64,000 nt of DNA from Mesorhizobium sp. (GTDB lineage Bacteria > Pseudomonadota > Alphaproteobacteria > Rhizobiales > Rhizobiaceae), in NCBI GenBank assembly GCA_004017535.1, contig SAJS01000001.1, positions 496,001-560,000 on the forward strand. Reading direction: 5' to 3'. A model generated the notes under the pieces. It worked only from the letters and a program-made list of their open reading frames with translations, ran no database searches and was not told the DNA's origin. Each line of letters opens with the position of its first letter. Positions within the stretch are counted from its first letter, which is position 1. Below, piece after piece: positions 43,306 to 52,783 of the stretch. The position numbers were made by a program, and so were the translations under genes.

Positions 43306-44252
43306 TTGCGCACCGCGCCGAAGGTGATGCCGCGCAGCAATTGCTTGCGCAGCAGGATGGTGAAGACCAGGATCGGCACCAGGAAGATGGTCGTGCCGGC
43401 GGCGACCGCCGGCCAGTCCTGGCCGCCCTCGCCGATGATGGTCGGGATGAAGGGCGGCGCGGTCTGCGCCGTGCCTGAGGTCAGGAGCGCTGCGAACGCA
43501 TATTCGTTCCAGGCAAAGATCAGGCAGAAGATCGCAGTCGCGGCGATGCCGGTCGTCGCCTGCGGCAGCACGGTGCGCCAGAACGCCTGAAGCCGCGTGT
43601 AGCCGTCGATCATCGCCGCCTCTTCATATTCGCGCGGGATCTCGTCGATGAAGCCCTTGAGCAGCCAGACAGCCAGCGAGACGTTGACCGCCGTGTAGAG
43701 CAGGATCATGCCGAGCGCGGTGTCGGAGAGGCCGAGCTCGCGATACATCAGGTAGATCGGGATCGCCACCGCGATCGGCGGCATGAAGCGCGTCGACAGG
43801 ATGAAGAACAGGAGGTCGTCGGCCAGCGGCACCTTGAAGCGCGAGAAGCCATAGGCCGACAGCGTGCCGAGGAACACCGCGCAGAAGGTCGAGCCGAAGG
43901 CGATGATCAGCGAGTTGACGAAGCGCGGCAGGAAGTTCGACGGCCCGGCGATCACCATGTTGCGCTTGCGCACGGTCTCGTCGCAGAAGCCCGTCGCCGG
44001 TCCGAGCGAGTTGATATATTCCGGCGTCTGCCTTGTGCGCGTAGTGAACAGGTTGCAATAGCCCTCGATGCTCGGCTGGAAGACGATCTTGGGCGGATAG
44101 GCGATCGAGTCCGGCGGCGTCTTGAAGCTGGTGGCGAAGATCCACAACAGCGGCACGATCGAGATCAGCGCATAGGCTATGATGATCGTGCCGGCGATCA
44201 GCTTCGCGTTCGACGAGGGTGCTACGACGGAATGGGCGGTGGTCAGGCTCAT
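43302..44252 (-). CDS. Carbohydrate ABC transporter permease, MalG-like
   Basis: This is a 316-residue inner-membrane protein with six helices. The EAA loop reads EYEEAAMIDGYTRLQAFWRTVLPQ, the ATPase contact. The first helix (LIAGTIIIAYALISIVPLLWIFATSF) is followed by an unusually long periplasmic insertion (about 60-95) with a YCNLFTTR and a CDETV segment. The start overlaps the upstream permease stop by four bases (ATGA type). Confidence 0.88.
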   Translation of the reverse strand: MSLTTAHSVVAPSSNAKLIAGTIIIAYALISIVPLLWIFATSFKTPPDSIAYPPKIVFQPSIEGYCNLFTTRTRQTPEYINSLGPATGFCDETVRKRNMVIAGPSNFLPRFVNSLIIAFGSTFCAVFLGTLSAYGFSRFKVPLADDLLFFILSTRFMPPIAVAIPIYLMYRELGLSDTALGMILLYTAVNVSLAVWLLKGFIDEIPREYEEAAMIDGYTRLQAFWRTVLPQATTGIAATAIFCLIFAWNEYAFAALLTSGTAQTAPPFIPTIIGEGGQDWPAVAAGTTIFLVPILVFTILLRKQLLRGITFGAVRK

Positions 44253-45196
44253 CTCTGCTTCACCTTGTTGAGCGCCTTGACGTAGATGTTGGCCAGCCCG
44301 AACACCGCGACGAACAGGATGATGGCGAAGGCCGAAGAATAGCCGGTGCGCCAGCTTTCGAAGGCCTGCCGCTTCAGCGTGATCGAGGCGACCTCCGTGG
44401 TCGAGCCAGGTCCGCCGCCGGTCAAAAGGTTGACCATGTCGAACATCTTGAAGTTCTCGATGCCGCGGAACAGCACCGCCAGCATGATGAAGGGCAGCGC
44501 CATCGGCAGCGTGATCGACCAGAACTGCCGCCAGTTCGAGGCGCGATCCACCTCGGCCGCCTCATAGATGTATTCGGGGATCGAGCGCAGGCCGGCGAGG
44601 CAGATCAGCATCACGTAAGGCGTCCACATCCAGGTGTCGACGATGATGATCGCCCACGGCGCTAGCTCGACATTCGACAGCATCTGCACATTCGTCGGCG
44701 GAATGCCGGTAACGAAGGAGATGACATAGGAGAAGAGCCCGATCTGCGGCTCGTAGAGGAAGCGCCAGAAATTGCCGACCACCGCCGGCGACAGCATCAT
44801 CGGCACCAGGATGATTGTGGTCCAGAAGGCATGGCCGCGGAACTTGCGGTCGATCAGCCAGGCCAGCGTGAAGCCGATCACCGTCTGCAGCAGGATCGTC
44901 CAGAACACGAAATGCGCCGTCGTCTGCATGGCGATCCAGATGTCATGGTCGCCGAGGATGCGCTGGTAATTGGCGAGCCCGAGGTTCTTCACCACCTCAT
45001 TGGGGCGGTTGGCGCGGTAGTTGGTGAACGACAGATAGATCGCCCAGAACAGCGGGAAGATGTTGATGGCAAGCAACAGAAGGATCGTCGGCGAGATGAA
45101 CAGCCAGGCGAGGCCCTTGTCGCTGATGCCCCGGATCCTCTTGGCCAACGGCTCCGGGGTCGCCCGGGCAACGTTGTCCGCAGTCCGATTGAGCAT
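44249..45196 (-). CDS. Sugar ABC transporter permease, MalF-like
   Basis: This 315-residue protein starts MLNRTADNVARATPEPLAK and has six helices, beginning with FISPTILLLLAINIFPLFWAIYLSFTNY. The EAA loop is YEAAEVDRASNWRQFWSITLPM. ATG 45196 is chosen over a GTG at 45217. It lies 211 bases downstream of the binding-protein gene, with three hairpins in between, so its expression is probably lower than that of the binding protein. Confidence 0.88.
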   Translation of the reverse strand: MLNRTADNVARATPEPLAKRIRGISDKGLAWLFISPTILLLLAINIFPLFWAIYLSFTNYRANRPNEVVKNLGLANYQRILGDHDIWIAMQTTAHFVFWTILLQTVIGFTLAWLIDRKFRGHAFWTTIILVPMMLSPAVVGNFWRFLYEPQIGLFSYVISFVTGIPPTNVQMLSNVELAPWAIIIVDTWMWTPYVMLICLAGLRSIPEYIYEAAEVDRASNWRQFWSITLPMALPFIMLAVLFRGIENFKMFDMVNLLTGGGPGSTTEVASITLKRQAFESWRTGYSSAFAIILFVAVFGLANIYVKALNKVKQR

Positions 45197-45253
45197 GGTA
45201 AGTCCTGCTTCGGTCACGGGTCAGTCTCGGCTATGGAATTTATCTGAACTGCG

Positions 45254-45330
45254 TCCCGTGCCAAGGGCGGCACGGGACCAGAGCATGATGCCGAAAAGTG
45301 GTTCGCGGTTTTCGGACGACATCATTGCTC
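45254..45330. repeat. Hairpin plus rhizobial intergenic palindrome in the transporter operon
   Basis: TCCCGTGCC/GGCACGGGA (45254-45277) is a perfect 9-bp hairpin. It is followed by GAGCATGATG...ATCATTGCTC (45281-45330), a copy of the dispersed palindrome also seen at 7756-7800 and 57628-57676. Confidence 0.7.
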
Positions 45331-45346
45331 TACTCTGATTTCTAGA

Positions 45347-45385
45347 GCCGGAGATTTCAGGTAGATTAGACCTGAAATCTCCGGC
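45347..45385 (-). terminator. Perfect 16-bp hairpin between binding-protein gene and permease gene
   Basis: Arms GCCGGAGATTTCAGGT and ACCTGAAATCTCCGGC pair perfectly around a 7-base loop, 22 bases after the binding-protein stop codon. Such stems usually protect the upstream message and limit read-through, giving excess binding protein. No T-run is seen. Confidence 0.8.
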
Positions 45386-45407
45386 GGGGTCGGGCTCGGG
45401 AGGAGCC

Positions 45408-46739
45408 TTACATCTTGCCGTCGTCCTGGAAGACCTGCGTCCAGTCCTTGACCAGGCCGTCGAGTGCTTCCTTGGCCGAGCCCTGGCCGGCCACGACATA
45501 GTCATGGAAGCGCTTCTGCGAGGCCTGCAGCAGCGGCGCGTAGCTCGGTTCGGCCCAGAAGTCCTTCACGATGGCCATCGAGTCGAGGAAGGCCTGCGCA
45601 TAGGGCTGGCTGGACGGGAACTTCGGGTCCTTGACCACGGAGTTCAGGCAGGAATAGCCGCCGAGCGACCACCACTTGGCCTGCACGTCCTTGTTGGCGA
45701 ACCACTTGATGTATTTCAGCGCCGATTCCTGCTTGTCGGAATAGGACACTACCGAGATGCCCTGGCCGCCGAGCTGCGCGAACTGGTCGCCATCGGGTCC
45801 CTTCGGATTGACGAAGTAGCCGATCTTGTCGCCGCCGACATTCTCGTCCTTCTGCAGGCCGGGCCAGGTGAAGGCGAAGTTCATATGCATCGCCACCTGT
45901 CCGGATTTGAAGGCGTCGACACCTTCGCCCATGTAGGCATTGGAGGAACCAGGAGGCGTGCAGCAGTCATAGAGCGCCTTGTAGAATTCCAGCCCCTTCA
46001 CCGATTTCTCGGAGTTGACGAAGCCTTCCATTTCATAGGGCTTCTTCGGGTTCTCATACTGGAAGCCGTAGCTGTAGAGCACGTCCATGGCGCCCATGGT
46101 GATGCCTTCCGAGCCGCGCTCGGTGTAGATCGAGGCGCCATAGACGGTCTTGCCGTCGATCTGCCGCTTCTGGAAGAATTCGGCGATCTGCTTCAGCTGG
46201 TCGAAGGTGGTCGGCGCGGCGAGGTCCCAGCCATACTTGTCCTTGAATTCCTTCTGCAGCTCGGGCCGCGAGAACCAGTCCTTGCGATAGGTCCAGCCGA
46301 CGACGTCGCCCATGGCCGGCAGCGCCCAGTAATTCGGCGTGTTCTTCGGCCATTCCGAATAGCCGACAACGGTCGCCGGCACGAAGTCGTCCATGCTGAT
46401 CTTCTCCTTGTCGAAGAAGTCGTTCAGCTTGACGTAATGGCCGTTCTCCGCGGCGCCGCCGATCCACTGGCTGTCGCCGATGATCAGGTCACAGAGCTTG
46501 CCATGCGAGTTGAGCTCGTTGAGGAAGCGGTCGGCGTAGTTCGTCCACGGCACGAACTCGAACTTCATGCCGATGCCGGTTTCCTTGGTGAAGTCCTTGG
46601 ACAGTTCCACGAGCGCGTTGGCCGGATCCCAGGCCGCCCAGCACAGCGTCAGGTCTTCCGCATGCGCGACGTTCGAGACGGCTGTCGACGCAAAGATCGC
46701 CGAGGCCAGTCCCAACGCCAGTTTCAAGGTCGATTTCAT
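45408..46739 (-). CDS. Periplasmic sugar/polyol-binding protein of the ABC transporter
   Basis: This 443-residue family 1 binding protein has a signal peptide (LALGLASAIFASTAV, cleaved near AHA|ED at 27). The mature part contains LCWAAWDPANALVELSKDF, LIIGDSQWIGGAAENGHYVKLNDFF, GDVVGWTYRKDWF and FAFTWPGLQKDENVGG. The Trp-rich pocket suits a sugar or polyol. The link to dha genes suggests a substrate that yields dihydroxyacetone or dihydroxyacetone phosphate, but this is inference. It is the first gene of the operon and faces a 251-bp control region. Confidence 0.88.
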   Translation of the reverse strand: MKSTLKLALGLASAIFASTAVSNVAHAEDLTLCWAAWDPANALVELSKDFTKETGIGMKFEFVPWTNYADRFLNELNSHGKLCDLIIGDSQWIGGAAENGHYVKLNDFFDKEKISMDDFVPATVVGYSEWPKNTPNYWALPAMGDVVGWTYRKDWFSRPELQKEFKDKYGWDLAAPTTFDQLKQIAEFFQKRQIDGKTVYGASIYTERGSEGITMGAMDVLYSYGFQYENPKKPYEMEGFVNSEKSVKGLEFYKALYDCCTPPGSSNAYMGEGVDAFKSGQVAMHMNFAFTWPGLQKDENVGGDKIGYFVNPKGPDGDQFAQLGGQGISVVSYSDKQESALKYIKWFANKDVQAKWWSLGGYSCLNSVVKDPKFPSSQPYAQAFLDSMAIVKDFWAEPSYAPLLQASQKRFHDYVVAGQGSAKEALDGLVKDWTQVFQDDGKM

Positions 46740-46860
46740 GCCTTACCTCCCATTTGCGAAACGCGTCCGGATGACGGTTTCAAGAGCCCCTCAACCCTCG
46801 CTCCTCCGAGGGCCTAAACACGCGCGCTATGCGTCGCCACGAAGCGCGATGCGCTGCCGA

Positions 46861-46931
46861 TGTTTAGTAATTTGTTTAGTGATGCTCTTTTTACTAAACA
46901 ACGCAAGCGAATTCGTTGCTGCGCCGCAGCA
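46861..46931. promoter_or_regulatory. Control region of the ABC/dha operon: TGTTTAGT operators and a TGC palindrome
   Basis: TGTTTAGTAA (46861-46870) and TTACTAAACA (46891-46900) are exact inverted copies, and TGTTTAGT recurs directly at 46873-46880, giving three half-sites for one regulator. A perfect TGCTGC-GCC-GCAGCA dyad follows at 46917-46931. All lie 122-192 bp before the binding-protein start. The regulator gene is not in the window. Confidence 0.6.
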
Positions 46932-46990
46932 TGGCGAAACGGGTGCTTTAAATCGTTGGGAAATGATCACCGGACCTGTGTCCGCCGCGG

Positions 46991-47689
46991 TCAGCTGGCC
47001 CCGGCGGCAGGGCTGGGGCTCGCCGTCACCGGCCGGATCGCCGGCGCCGGCGGCAACAGCGCGCGTATGTCGGCGAAGGGGAAAATCGGCTCGAAGCGGA
47101 AGGCCTCGGCCAGCGCGCCGGAGGCGCCGTTGCACTGGCCGGCGCGGAACTCGTTCTGGAGGCGCGCCCGGTGCACATAATGCTCGGGGCCTTGCGACTG
47201 GTGCGCGCGGATCGCCTCAGCCTTGATCTCCCAATGCTGCGAGATCTCGACATAATGCGTCGGCGAAAAACCGGTGCCGCCTAACGTGTCGGCATGCAGC
47301 ACCGGCACCGCGAAGGACGCCGCGATGCGCACGCCGTCGGACAGCGCGCGGTGGTCGCCGTGATAGTCATAGGGCGCATGGGTGATCGCGAGGTCGGGCT
47401 TCACCTCGCCGATCAGCTCCCTCAGCGCCGCAATGAACGCCGCATCAGCGACGAGCGCACCATCGGGAAAGCCGAGGAAGCGCGGCTCGACGCCGAGCAG
47501 CCCTGCCGCCTTGGCCGCTTCCTTGCGCCGCAAGCGGGCGAGCGCCGCCGGGTCGCCCGTGCCGCCCCTGGCACCATCGGTGGCTATCGCAAAATTGAGC
47601 TCTGCGCCTTGCGCGGCATAGGCGGCCAGCGTACCGAACATGAATATCTCGATGTCGTCGGGATGGGCGCCCAGCGCCAGTATCTTCAC
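46991..47689 (-). CDS. PIG-L/LmbE family N-deacetylase
   Basis: This 232-residue zinc deacetylase starts at GTG 47689 after GGGAGAG: VKILALGAHPDDIEIFMFGTLAAYA, with the metal motif HPDD and the later YDYHGDHRALSDGV (HxxH-type). The C-terminal 20 residues are Pro/Ala-rich. The substrate could be an N-acetylglucosaminyl or other acetylated sugar. It is divergent from the DMT transporter gene (21 bp apart) and ends 251 bp before the ABC binding-protein gene; it may belong to the same uptake programme. Confidence 0.83.
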   Translation of the reverse strand: MKILALGAHPDDIEIFMFGTLAAYAAQGAELNFAIATDGARGGTGDPAALARLRRKEAAKAAGLLGVEPRFLGFPDGALVADAAFIAALRELIGEVKPDLAITHAPYDYHGDHRALSDGVRIAASFAVPVLHADTLGGTGFSPTHYVEISQHWEIKAEAIRAHQSQGPEHYVHRARLQNEFRAGQCNGASGALAEAFRFEPIFPFADIRALLPPAPAIRPVTASPSPAAGAS

Positions 47690-47710
47690 ATCTTCTCTCC
47701 CGGAAATGAC

Positions 47711-48601
47711 ATGCCGAACGGAATTCTGCTCGCCCTGATCGCCTATGCAAGCTATTCGTTCAGCGACGCCGTCATCAAGAGCCTGGGCGGGCAGTTCACC
47801 GTCTTCGAGATCGGCTTCTTCTCGACCCTGTTTGCCGGCTGCTTCCTGTTTTTCACCAAGCCCGGAGACGAGCGCTGGCGCGATTTCTGGCGCACCAAAA
47901 GGCCATGGGCGGTGCAGGCGCGCGCTCTGGCCGGCATCGCCTCGGGCGTGCTCAGCGTCTTTGCCTTCACCACCATTCCGCTGGCGGAAGTCTACGCGCT
48001 GATCTTCCTTGCGCCCTTGCTGGTCACCATCCTGTCGACGGTAATGCTCAAGGAGAAGGTCGGTCCCTGGCGGTGGCTGGCCGTCGTCGCCGGCTTTGCC
48101 GGCGTCATGCTGGTGGTGCGGCCGGGCTTTCGCGAATTGCATCTCGGCCATCTCGCCGCCTTCGCCAACGCCTTCCTCGCCGCCATCAGCGTCATCCTGC
48201 TGCGCTCGCTCGCCCCGCAGGAGAAGCGCACGACGATCCTCGGCGCGCTGGTCGGCTATGGCCTTGTCTTCAACGGCGTCGGCGCGGCCGCCACGTCGTT
48301 CGCGCTCCCCAGTGTCGGGCAACTGGTCTGGCTGATGATGGCCGGCCTCTTCACCGCCGGCGGGCAGCTGCTGCAGTTGCTGGCGGTCAAATACGCGCCC
48401 GCAAACCGCATCGCGCCGACGCATTATTCGCAGATCGTCTGGGCGGTCATCCTCGGCGCGCTGTTCTTCCAGGAATATCCCGACTGGCTGTCGCTGGCCG
48501 GCCTGGCGGTGGTCGGCGCATCCGGCCTGCTGACGATGGTGCGCGAAGAGGTCAGGCTCGGCACCGTGCGCTGGAACCCGTTTTCACGCACCAGGCTCTG
48601 A
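47711..48601 (+). CDS. DMT-superfamily (EamA) inner-membrane transporter
   Basis: This 296-residue protein has about ten helices and two EamA repeats. It starts MPNGILLALIAYASYSFSDAVIK, has FTTIPLAEVYALIFLAPLLVTILS in repeat one and ANRIAPTHYSQIVWAVILGALFFQEYPDWLSL in repeat two. Family members export amino acids, nucleobases or other metabolites. ATG 47711 is only 21 bases from the divergent deacetylase start. The substrate cannot be read from the sequence. Confidence 0.87.
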   Translation: MPNGILLALIAYASYSFSDAVIKSLGGQFTVFEIGFFSTLFAGCFLFFTKPGDERWRDFWRTKRPWAVQARALAGIASGVLSVFAFTTIPLAEVYALIFLAPLLVTILSTVMLKEKVGPWRWLAVVAGFAGVMLVVRPGFRELHLGHLAAFANAFLAAISVILLRSLAPQEKRTTILGALVGYGLVFNGVGAAATSFALPSVGQLVWLMMAGLFTAGGQLLQLLAVKYAPANRIAPTHYSQIVWAVILGALFFQEYPDWLSLAGLAVVGASGLLTMVREEVRLGTVRWNPFSRTRL

Positions 48602-48646
48602 GCGCATACGTTGCATGGCGACCGCGACCGCTGATATGCGGGCGAC

Positions 48647-51109
48647 ATGATGACGAAACCCTTGCCGGAGCTTCCGGTCACAGCCGCTCTGCCGGCACTC
48701 GGCGAAGCGCTTTCGCGACGCAACAGCGCCGTGCTGGTGGCGCCGCCCGGGGCCGGCAAGACGACGCTGGTGCCGCTGTCGCTGCTCGACGCGCCATGGT
48801 TGGGCGAGGGCAGGATCGTGCTGCTCGAACCGCGGCGGCTCGCCGCCCGCGCCGCCGCCCGCCGCATGGCCGAGTTGCTGGGCGAGGAGCCGGGCGGTGC
48901 GGTCGGCTACGCCATGCGCATGGAGAACCGCATCTCGGCGCGGACAAAGATCCTGGTCGTCACCGAAGGCGTGCTCTCGCGCATGATCCTCGACGATCCG
49001 GAGCTGCCGGGCGTCTCGGCGGTGATCTTCGACGAATTCCATGAGCGCTCGCTCGACGGCGATTTCGGCCTGGCGCTGGCGCTCGACGTGCAGGGCGCGC
49101 TGCGGCCGGACCTGCGTCTGCTGGTCATGTCGGCGACGCTCGACGGCGCGCGCGTCGCGAAGCTTTTGTCGGAAGCGCCGGTGATCGAAAGCGAGGGCCG
49201 CGCCTTTCCGGTCGAGATCCGCTATGACGAGCGGTCGGCCGGCACGGCGATCGAGGACGCCATGGCCAAGTCCGTGCGCGCGGCCCTGGCCACCGAGCAG
49301 GGCAGCGTGCTCGCCTTCCTGCCTGGACAGCGCGAGATCGAGCGCACCGCCGAGCGGCTTCAGGGTAACGTCGCGGCCGACACCGATATCGTTCCGCTCT
49401 ACGGGCAGCTCGACAACAAGGCGCAGGACCAGGCGATAAAGCCGGCGCCGGCCGGCCGCCGCAAGGTGGTGCTGGCCACCTCGATCGCCGAGACCTCGAT
49501 CACCATCGACGGCGTGCGCGTCGTCATCGATTCCGGCCTGTCGCGGCTGCCGCGCTACGAGCCGGCGAGCGGCCTGACCAGGCCGGAGACGGTGCGCGTC
49601 AGCAGGGCCTCGGCCGACCAGCGCGCCGGCCGCGCCGGGCGCACGCAAGCCGGCGTGGCGGTGCGCCTGTGGCGGGCCGAGCAGACCGCGTCGCTTCCCG
49701 CCTTCACGCCGCCCGAAATCCTCGAGGCCGATCTGTCCGGCCTGCTGCTCGACTGCGCCGCCTTCGGTGTCGCCGATCCGTCGAGCCTCTCCTTACTCGA
49801 TCCGCCGCCGGCCCCGGCGCTCAACGAGGCAAGGGTTCTGCTCAAGGCGCTGCACGCCATCGATGAGGCAGGGCGGCTTACGGAAGCTGGCGCCGCCATG
49901 CGCAAGCTGGCGCTGCCGGTGCGGCTGGCGCATATGGTGGCCGAAGCGGCGAAGACCGGCCATGCGCTCGAAGCGGCGACGCTTGCCGTGCTTTTGACCG
50001 AGCGCGGGCTGGGCGGCGACAGCGCCGATCTGGAGCGGCGCCTGATCCGGTTTCGCGGCGAGAAATCGCCGCGCGCCCACGCCGCCAGGCAGCTCGCCGA
50101 GCGTTTGGCCAGGCAGGCCGGTGGCGGGCAGGGCAGCGAGGCGGCCTCTGCCGGCCCCCTTTTGATCCATGCCTGGCCGGATCGCGTGGCGAAGGCGCGC
50201 GGCGAGCGCGGCCGCTTCGTGCTCGCCAATGGTTCGGGCGCCATGGTCTATGCCGCCGATCCGCTCGCCAACGAAACCTGGCTCGTCGTCGCCGACTTGC
50301 AGGGCAAGGCGCAGAACGCCCGCATCACTGCGGCCGCGCCGGTCGGCGAAGCCGACATCCGCGCTGCTCTTGCCGATCGCATCGAGACGAAGCGCGAGAC
50401 GAGCTTCGACCGCGAGCGCCGCGCCGTGCGCATGCGCGAGACCGCCAGGCTCGGCGCCATCACGCTTTCCGAGCGCATGCTGCCCGCGCCGTCCGGCGCC
50501 GATGCCGACCGCGCCATTCTCGACGCCCTGCGCGAGCACGGCCTGTCGCTGCTCGACTGGGGCAAGGAGGCCGAAACCCTGCGGCTGCGGCTTGGCTGGC
50601 TGCATCGCGGCCTCGGCGCGCCCTGGCCCGACGTTTCGGACGAAGCGCTTGTCGAGGGCCTCGACCACTGGCTCTTGCCATTTCTCTCCGGCGACGCCTC
50701 CTTCGCGGCCATCAAGCCGGCGACTTTGTCGTCGGCGCTCATGGCGCTGGTCCCGCACGACCAGCAGCGCAAGGTCGACGCGCTGGCGCCGACCCATTTC
50801 GACGCGCCGTCCGGCAGCCATGTGCCGATCCGCTATGACGGCGAATGGCCGGTGCTGGCGATCCGCGTGCAGGAACTCTTCGGCTTCGACCGGCATCCTT
50901 CCATCGCCAACGGCACCGTGCCGCTGACGCTGGAGCTTCTGTCGCCGGCGCATCGTCCCATCCAGACGACGCGGGACTTGCCCGGCTTCTGGCGCGGCTC
51001 CTGGGCGGATGTGCGCACCGACATGCGCGGCCGCTACCCAAAGCATGTCTGGCCGGAAAACCCGCTGCTGGCCATCGCCACCAGCCGCGCCAAGCCGCGT
51101 GGGACATAG
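48647..51109 (+). CDS. hrpB: ATP-dependent RNA helicase HrpB
   Basis: This 820-residue DEAH-box helicase has Walker A VAPPGAGKTTLVPL (about 28-41), LLEPRRLAARAAA, DEFHERSLDGD (DExH), VMSATLDGA, TSIAETSITIDGV and QRAGRAGRT (motif VI). It has the HrpB-specific C-terminal domain with DRERRAVR and GLDHWLLPFL. The role in bacteria is poorly defined, probably RNA remodelling. The start follows 45 bases after the DMT transporter. Length is typical. Confidence 0.93.
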   Translation: MMTKPLPELPVTAALPALGEALSRRNSAVLVAPPGAGKTTLVPLSLLDAPWLGEGRIVLLEPRRLAARAAARRMAELLGEEPGGAVGYAMRMENRISARTKILVVTEGVLSRMILDDPELPGVSAVIFDEFHERSLDGDFGLALALDVQGALRPDLRLLVMSATLDGARVAKLLSEAPVIESEGRAFPVEIRYDERSAGTAIEDAMAKSVRAALATEQGSVLAFLPGQREIERTAERLQGNVAADTDIVPLYGQLDNKAQDQAIKPAPAGRRKVVLATSIAETSITIDGVRVVIDSGLSRLPRYEPASGLTRPETVRVSRASADQRAGRAGRTQAGVAVRLWRAEQTASLPAFTPPEILEADLSGLLLDCAAFGVADPSSLSLLDPPPAPALNEARVLLKALHAIDEAGRLTEAGAAMRKLALPVRLAHMVAEAAKTGHALEAATLAVLLTERGLGGDSADLERRLIRFRGEKSPRAHAARQLAERLARQAGGGQGSEAASAGPLLIHAWPDRVAKARGERGRFVLANGSGAMVYAADPLANETWLVVADLQGKAQNARITAAAPVGEADIRAALADRIETKRETSFDRERRAVRMRETARLGAITLSERMLPAPSGADADRAILDALREHGLSLLDWGKEAETLRLRLGWLHRGLGAPWPDVSDEALVEGLDHWLLPFLSGDASFAAIKPATLSSALMALVPHDQQRKVDALAPTHFDAPSGSHVPIRYDGEWPVLAIRVQELFGFDRHPSIANGTVPLTLELLSPAHRPIQTTRDLPGFWRGSWADVRTDMRGRYPKHVWPENPLLAIATSRAKPRGT

Positions 51110-51457
51110 GCTTGCGACCGAAGCTTTGGCGGCCTCGCGTTACCGGACGGCGTATGTTGGCGGTTGGCGCAAACGCCCCGTCACGTCGTCATCCACGGGC
51201 GGAGCAAGGAGCGAAGCGACGCGCGTAGACCCGAGGATCCATTCCGCGACTTCCAAGCGTCGCGACGATCCAGAATTCTGCTCCGTCGCATTCCACAGTC
51301 GAGGTAACGGAATGGATCCTCGGGTCTGCGCTCCGCTTCGCGTCGCTCCGCCGTGGATGACGAAGTCGCGAGGAGGGGTCTCAGCTAATGCGAATCGCGC
51401 AAGGCGCTTTTACAGCACTACTAGCGCTTACTCTCCCGCGGTTATAATCGTAAGTCG
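51110..51457. other. Intergenic region with a long inverted repeat
   Basis: About 348 bp with no supported gene. It is dominated by a long imperfect palindrome (51188-51361). The last 90 bases before actS are AT-richer and should hold its promoter. Confidence 0.65.
51188..51361. repeat. Long inverted repeat, dispersed intergenic element
   Basis: Left arm GTCATCCACGG...GGATCCATTCCG (51188-51246) pairs with right arm CGGAATGGATCC...CCGTGGATGAC (51308-51361) with small mismatches. A shortened, partly inverted copy lies at 53560-53612. Such elements are common between rhizobial genes. Confidence 0.75.
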
Positions 51458-52783
51458 ATGATCAACATCCTGCGCGCGCCTGATTCCCAGCCAAGCCAGC
51501 GGTTGCGGCTCAACACGCTGGTCCGCCTGCGCTGGCTGGCCATCGTCGGCCAGAGTCTGACCGTGCTTGTCGTCGCCTATGGGCTGAAATTCCCGCTGCC
51601 GGTCTCGATGTGCTTCGCGCTCATCGCCTTGTCGGCGTGGATGAATCTGTGGCTCACCTTCCGCTATCCGGCCGCGCATCGGCTCACGCCGCTCTCGGCC
51701 TTCGCCATCCTGACCTTCGACGGCCTGCAGCTGAGCGGATTGCTTTACATGACCGGAGGCCTGACCAACCCGTTCTCGGTGCTGCTTTCCGTGCCTGTTG
51801 TCATTTCGGCCGCGTCGCTGCCGCTGCGGTTCACCGCGATCCTCGGCGCGCTGGTCATGGTGACCGCGACGTTGCTGGTGTTCTTCCACCTGCCACTGCC
51901 CTGGTACCAAGACGCGCCGTTGCCGATGCCCTTCATCTATGTCGCCGGCATGTGGATGGCGGTCTTCGCCTCGATCGCCTTCACCGCGATCTATGCTTTC
52001 CGCGTCGCGGCGGAAGCGCGCCTGCTCGCCAATGCGCTTGCCGCCACCGAGCTGGTGCTGCAGCGCGAGCAGCATCTTTCGGCGCTGGACGGGCTGGCTG
52101 CCGCCGCCGCGCATGAGCTCGGCACGCCGCTGGCCACCATCACCGTCGTCGCCAAGGAGATGGAAAAGGCGCTCGGCAAGGACCCGAAATACGGCGAGGA
52201 CGTCAAGCTCCTGCGCTCGCAGAGCGAGCGTTGCCGCGAGATCCTGAAGCGGCTGACCAGCCTGTCCTCGGAAGGCGAAGCGCATCTGTCGCGCATGCCG
52301 CTCACCTCGCTGATCGAGGAGGTGACGGCGCCGCATCGCGATTTCGGCATCTCGATCCGGCTGCGGCCCGGCGAGCGCATCGGCCCCGAGCCCGTCGGCC
52401 AGCGCAACCCAGGCGTCATCTACGGGCTCGGCAATCTGGTCGAGAACGCCGTCGATTTCGCCCGCAAATCGGTCACCGTGAGCTGGAGCTGGGACAATGA
52501 GACGGTCACCTTCTCCATCACCGATGACGGGCCGGGCTTCCCGGCCGAGATCATCGACCGCATCGGCGAACCCTATATGTCGACGCGCCAGGGCACCGAG
52601 GCGGGCGGCGGACTGGGGCTCGGGCTGTTCATCGCCAAGACCTTGCTGGAACGGTCCGGCGCCACCATCGATTTCCGCAATTCGAGCGGGCTCGGCGAAG
52701 GCGCGGTGGTGCAGGTCGTCTGGCCGCGTGGCGTCTTCCTCAACCAGGATCAGGCTTCGGCCACCATGTTCGACAATGCCTGA
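51458..52783 (+). CDS. actS: ActS/RegB-type redox-sensing histidine kinase
   Basis: This is a 441-residue membrane sensor. Six helices lie in the N-terminal 190 residues. The quinone-binding motif GGLTNPF sits between helices three and four. The H-box is AAAHELGTPLATITVV, the redox-sensing Cys lies in QSERCREIL, and the kinase domain has LVENAVDFA (N-box), ITDDGPGFP and GGGLGLGLFIAKTLL (G-boxes). RegB/ActS controls CO2 and nitrogen fixation, respiration and acid tolerance in alphaproteobacteria. actR lies 202 bases downstream. Confidence 0.92.
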   Translation: MINILRAPDSQPSQRLRLNTLVRLRWLAIVGQSLTVLVVAYGLKFPLPVSMCFALIALSAWMNLWLTFRYPAAHRLTPLSAFAILTFDGLQLSGLLYMTGGLTNPFSVLLSVPVVISAASLPLRFTAILGALVMVTATLLVFFHLPLPWYQDAPLPMPFIYVAGMWMAVFASIAFTAIYAFRVAAEARLLANALAATELVLQREQHLSALDGLAAAAAHELGTPLATITVVAKEMEKALGKDPKYGEDVKLLRSQSERCREILKRLTSLSSEGEAHLSRMPLTSLIEEVTAPHRDFGISIRLRPGERIGPEPVGQRNPGVIYGLGNLVENAVDFARKSVTVSWSWDNETVTFSITDDGPGFPAEIIDRIGEPYMSTRQGTEAGGGLGLGLFIAKTLLERSGATIDFRNSSGLGEGAVVQVVWPRGVFLNQDQASATMFDNA

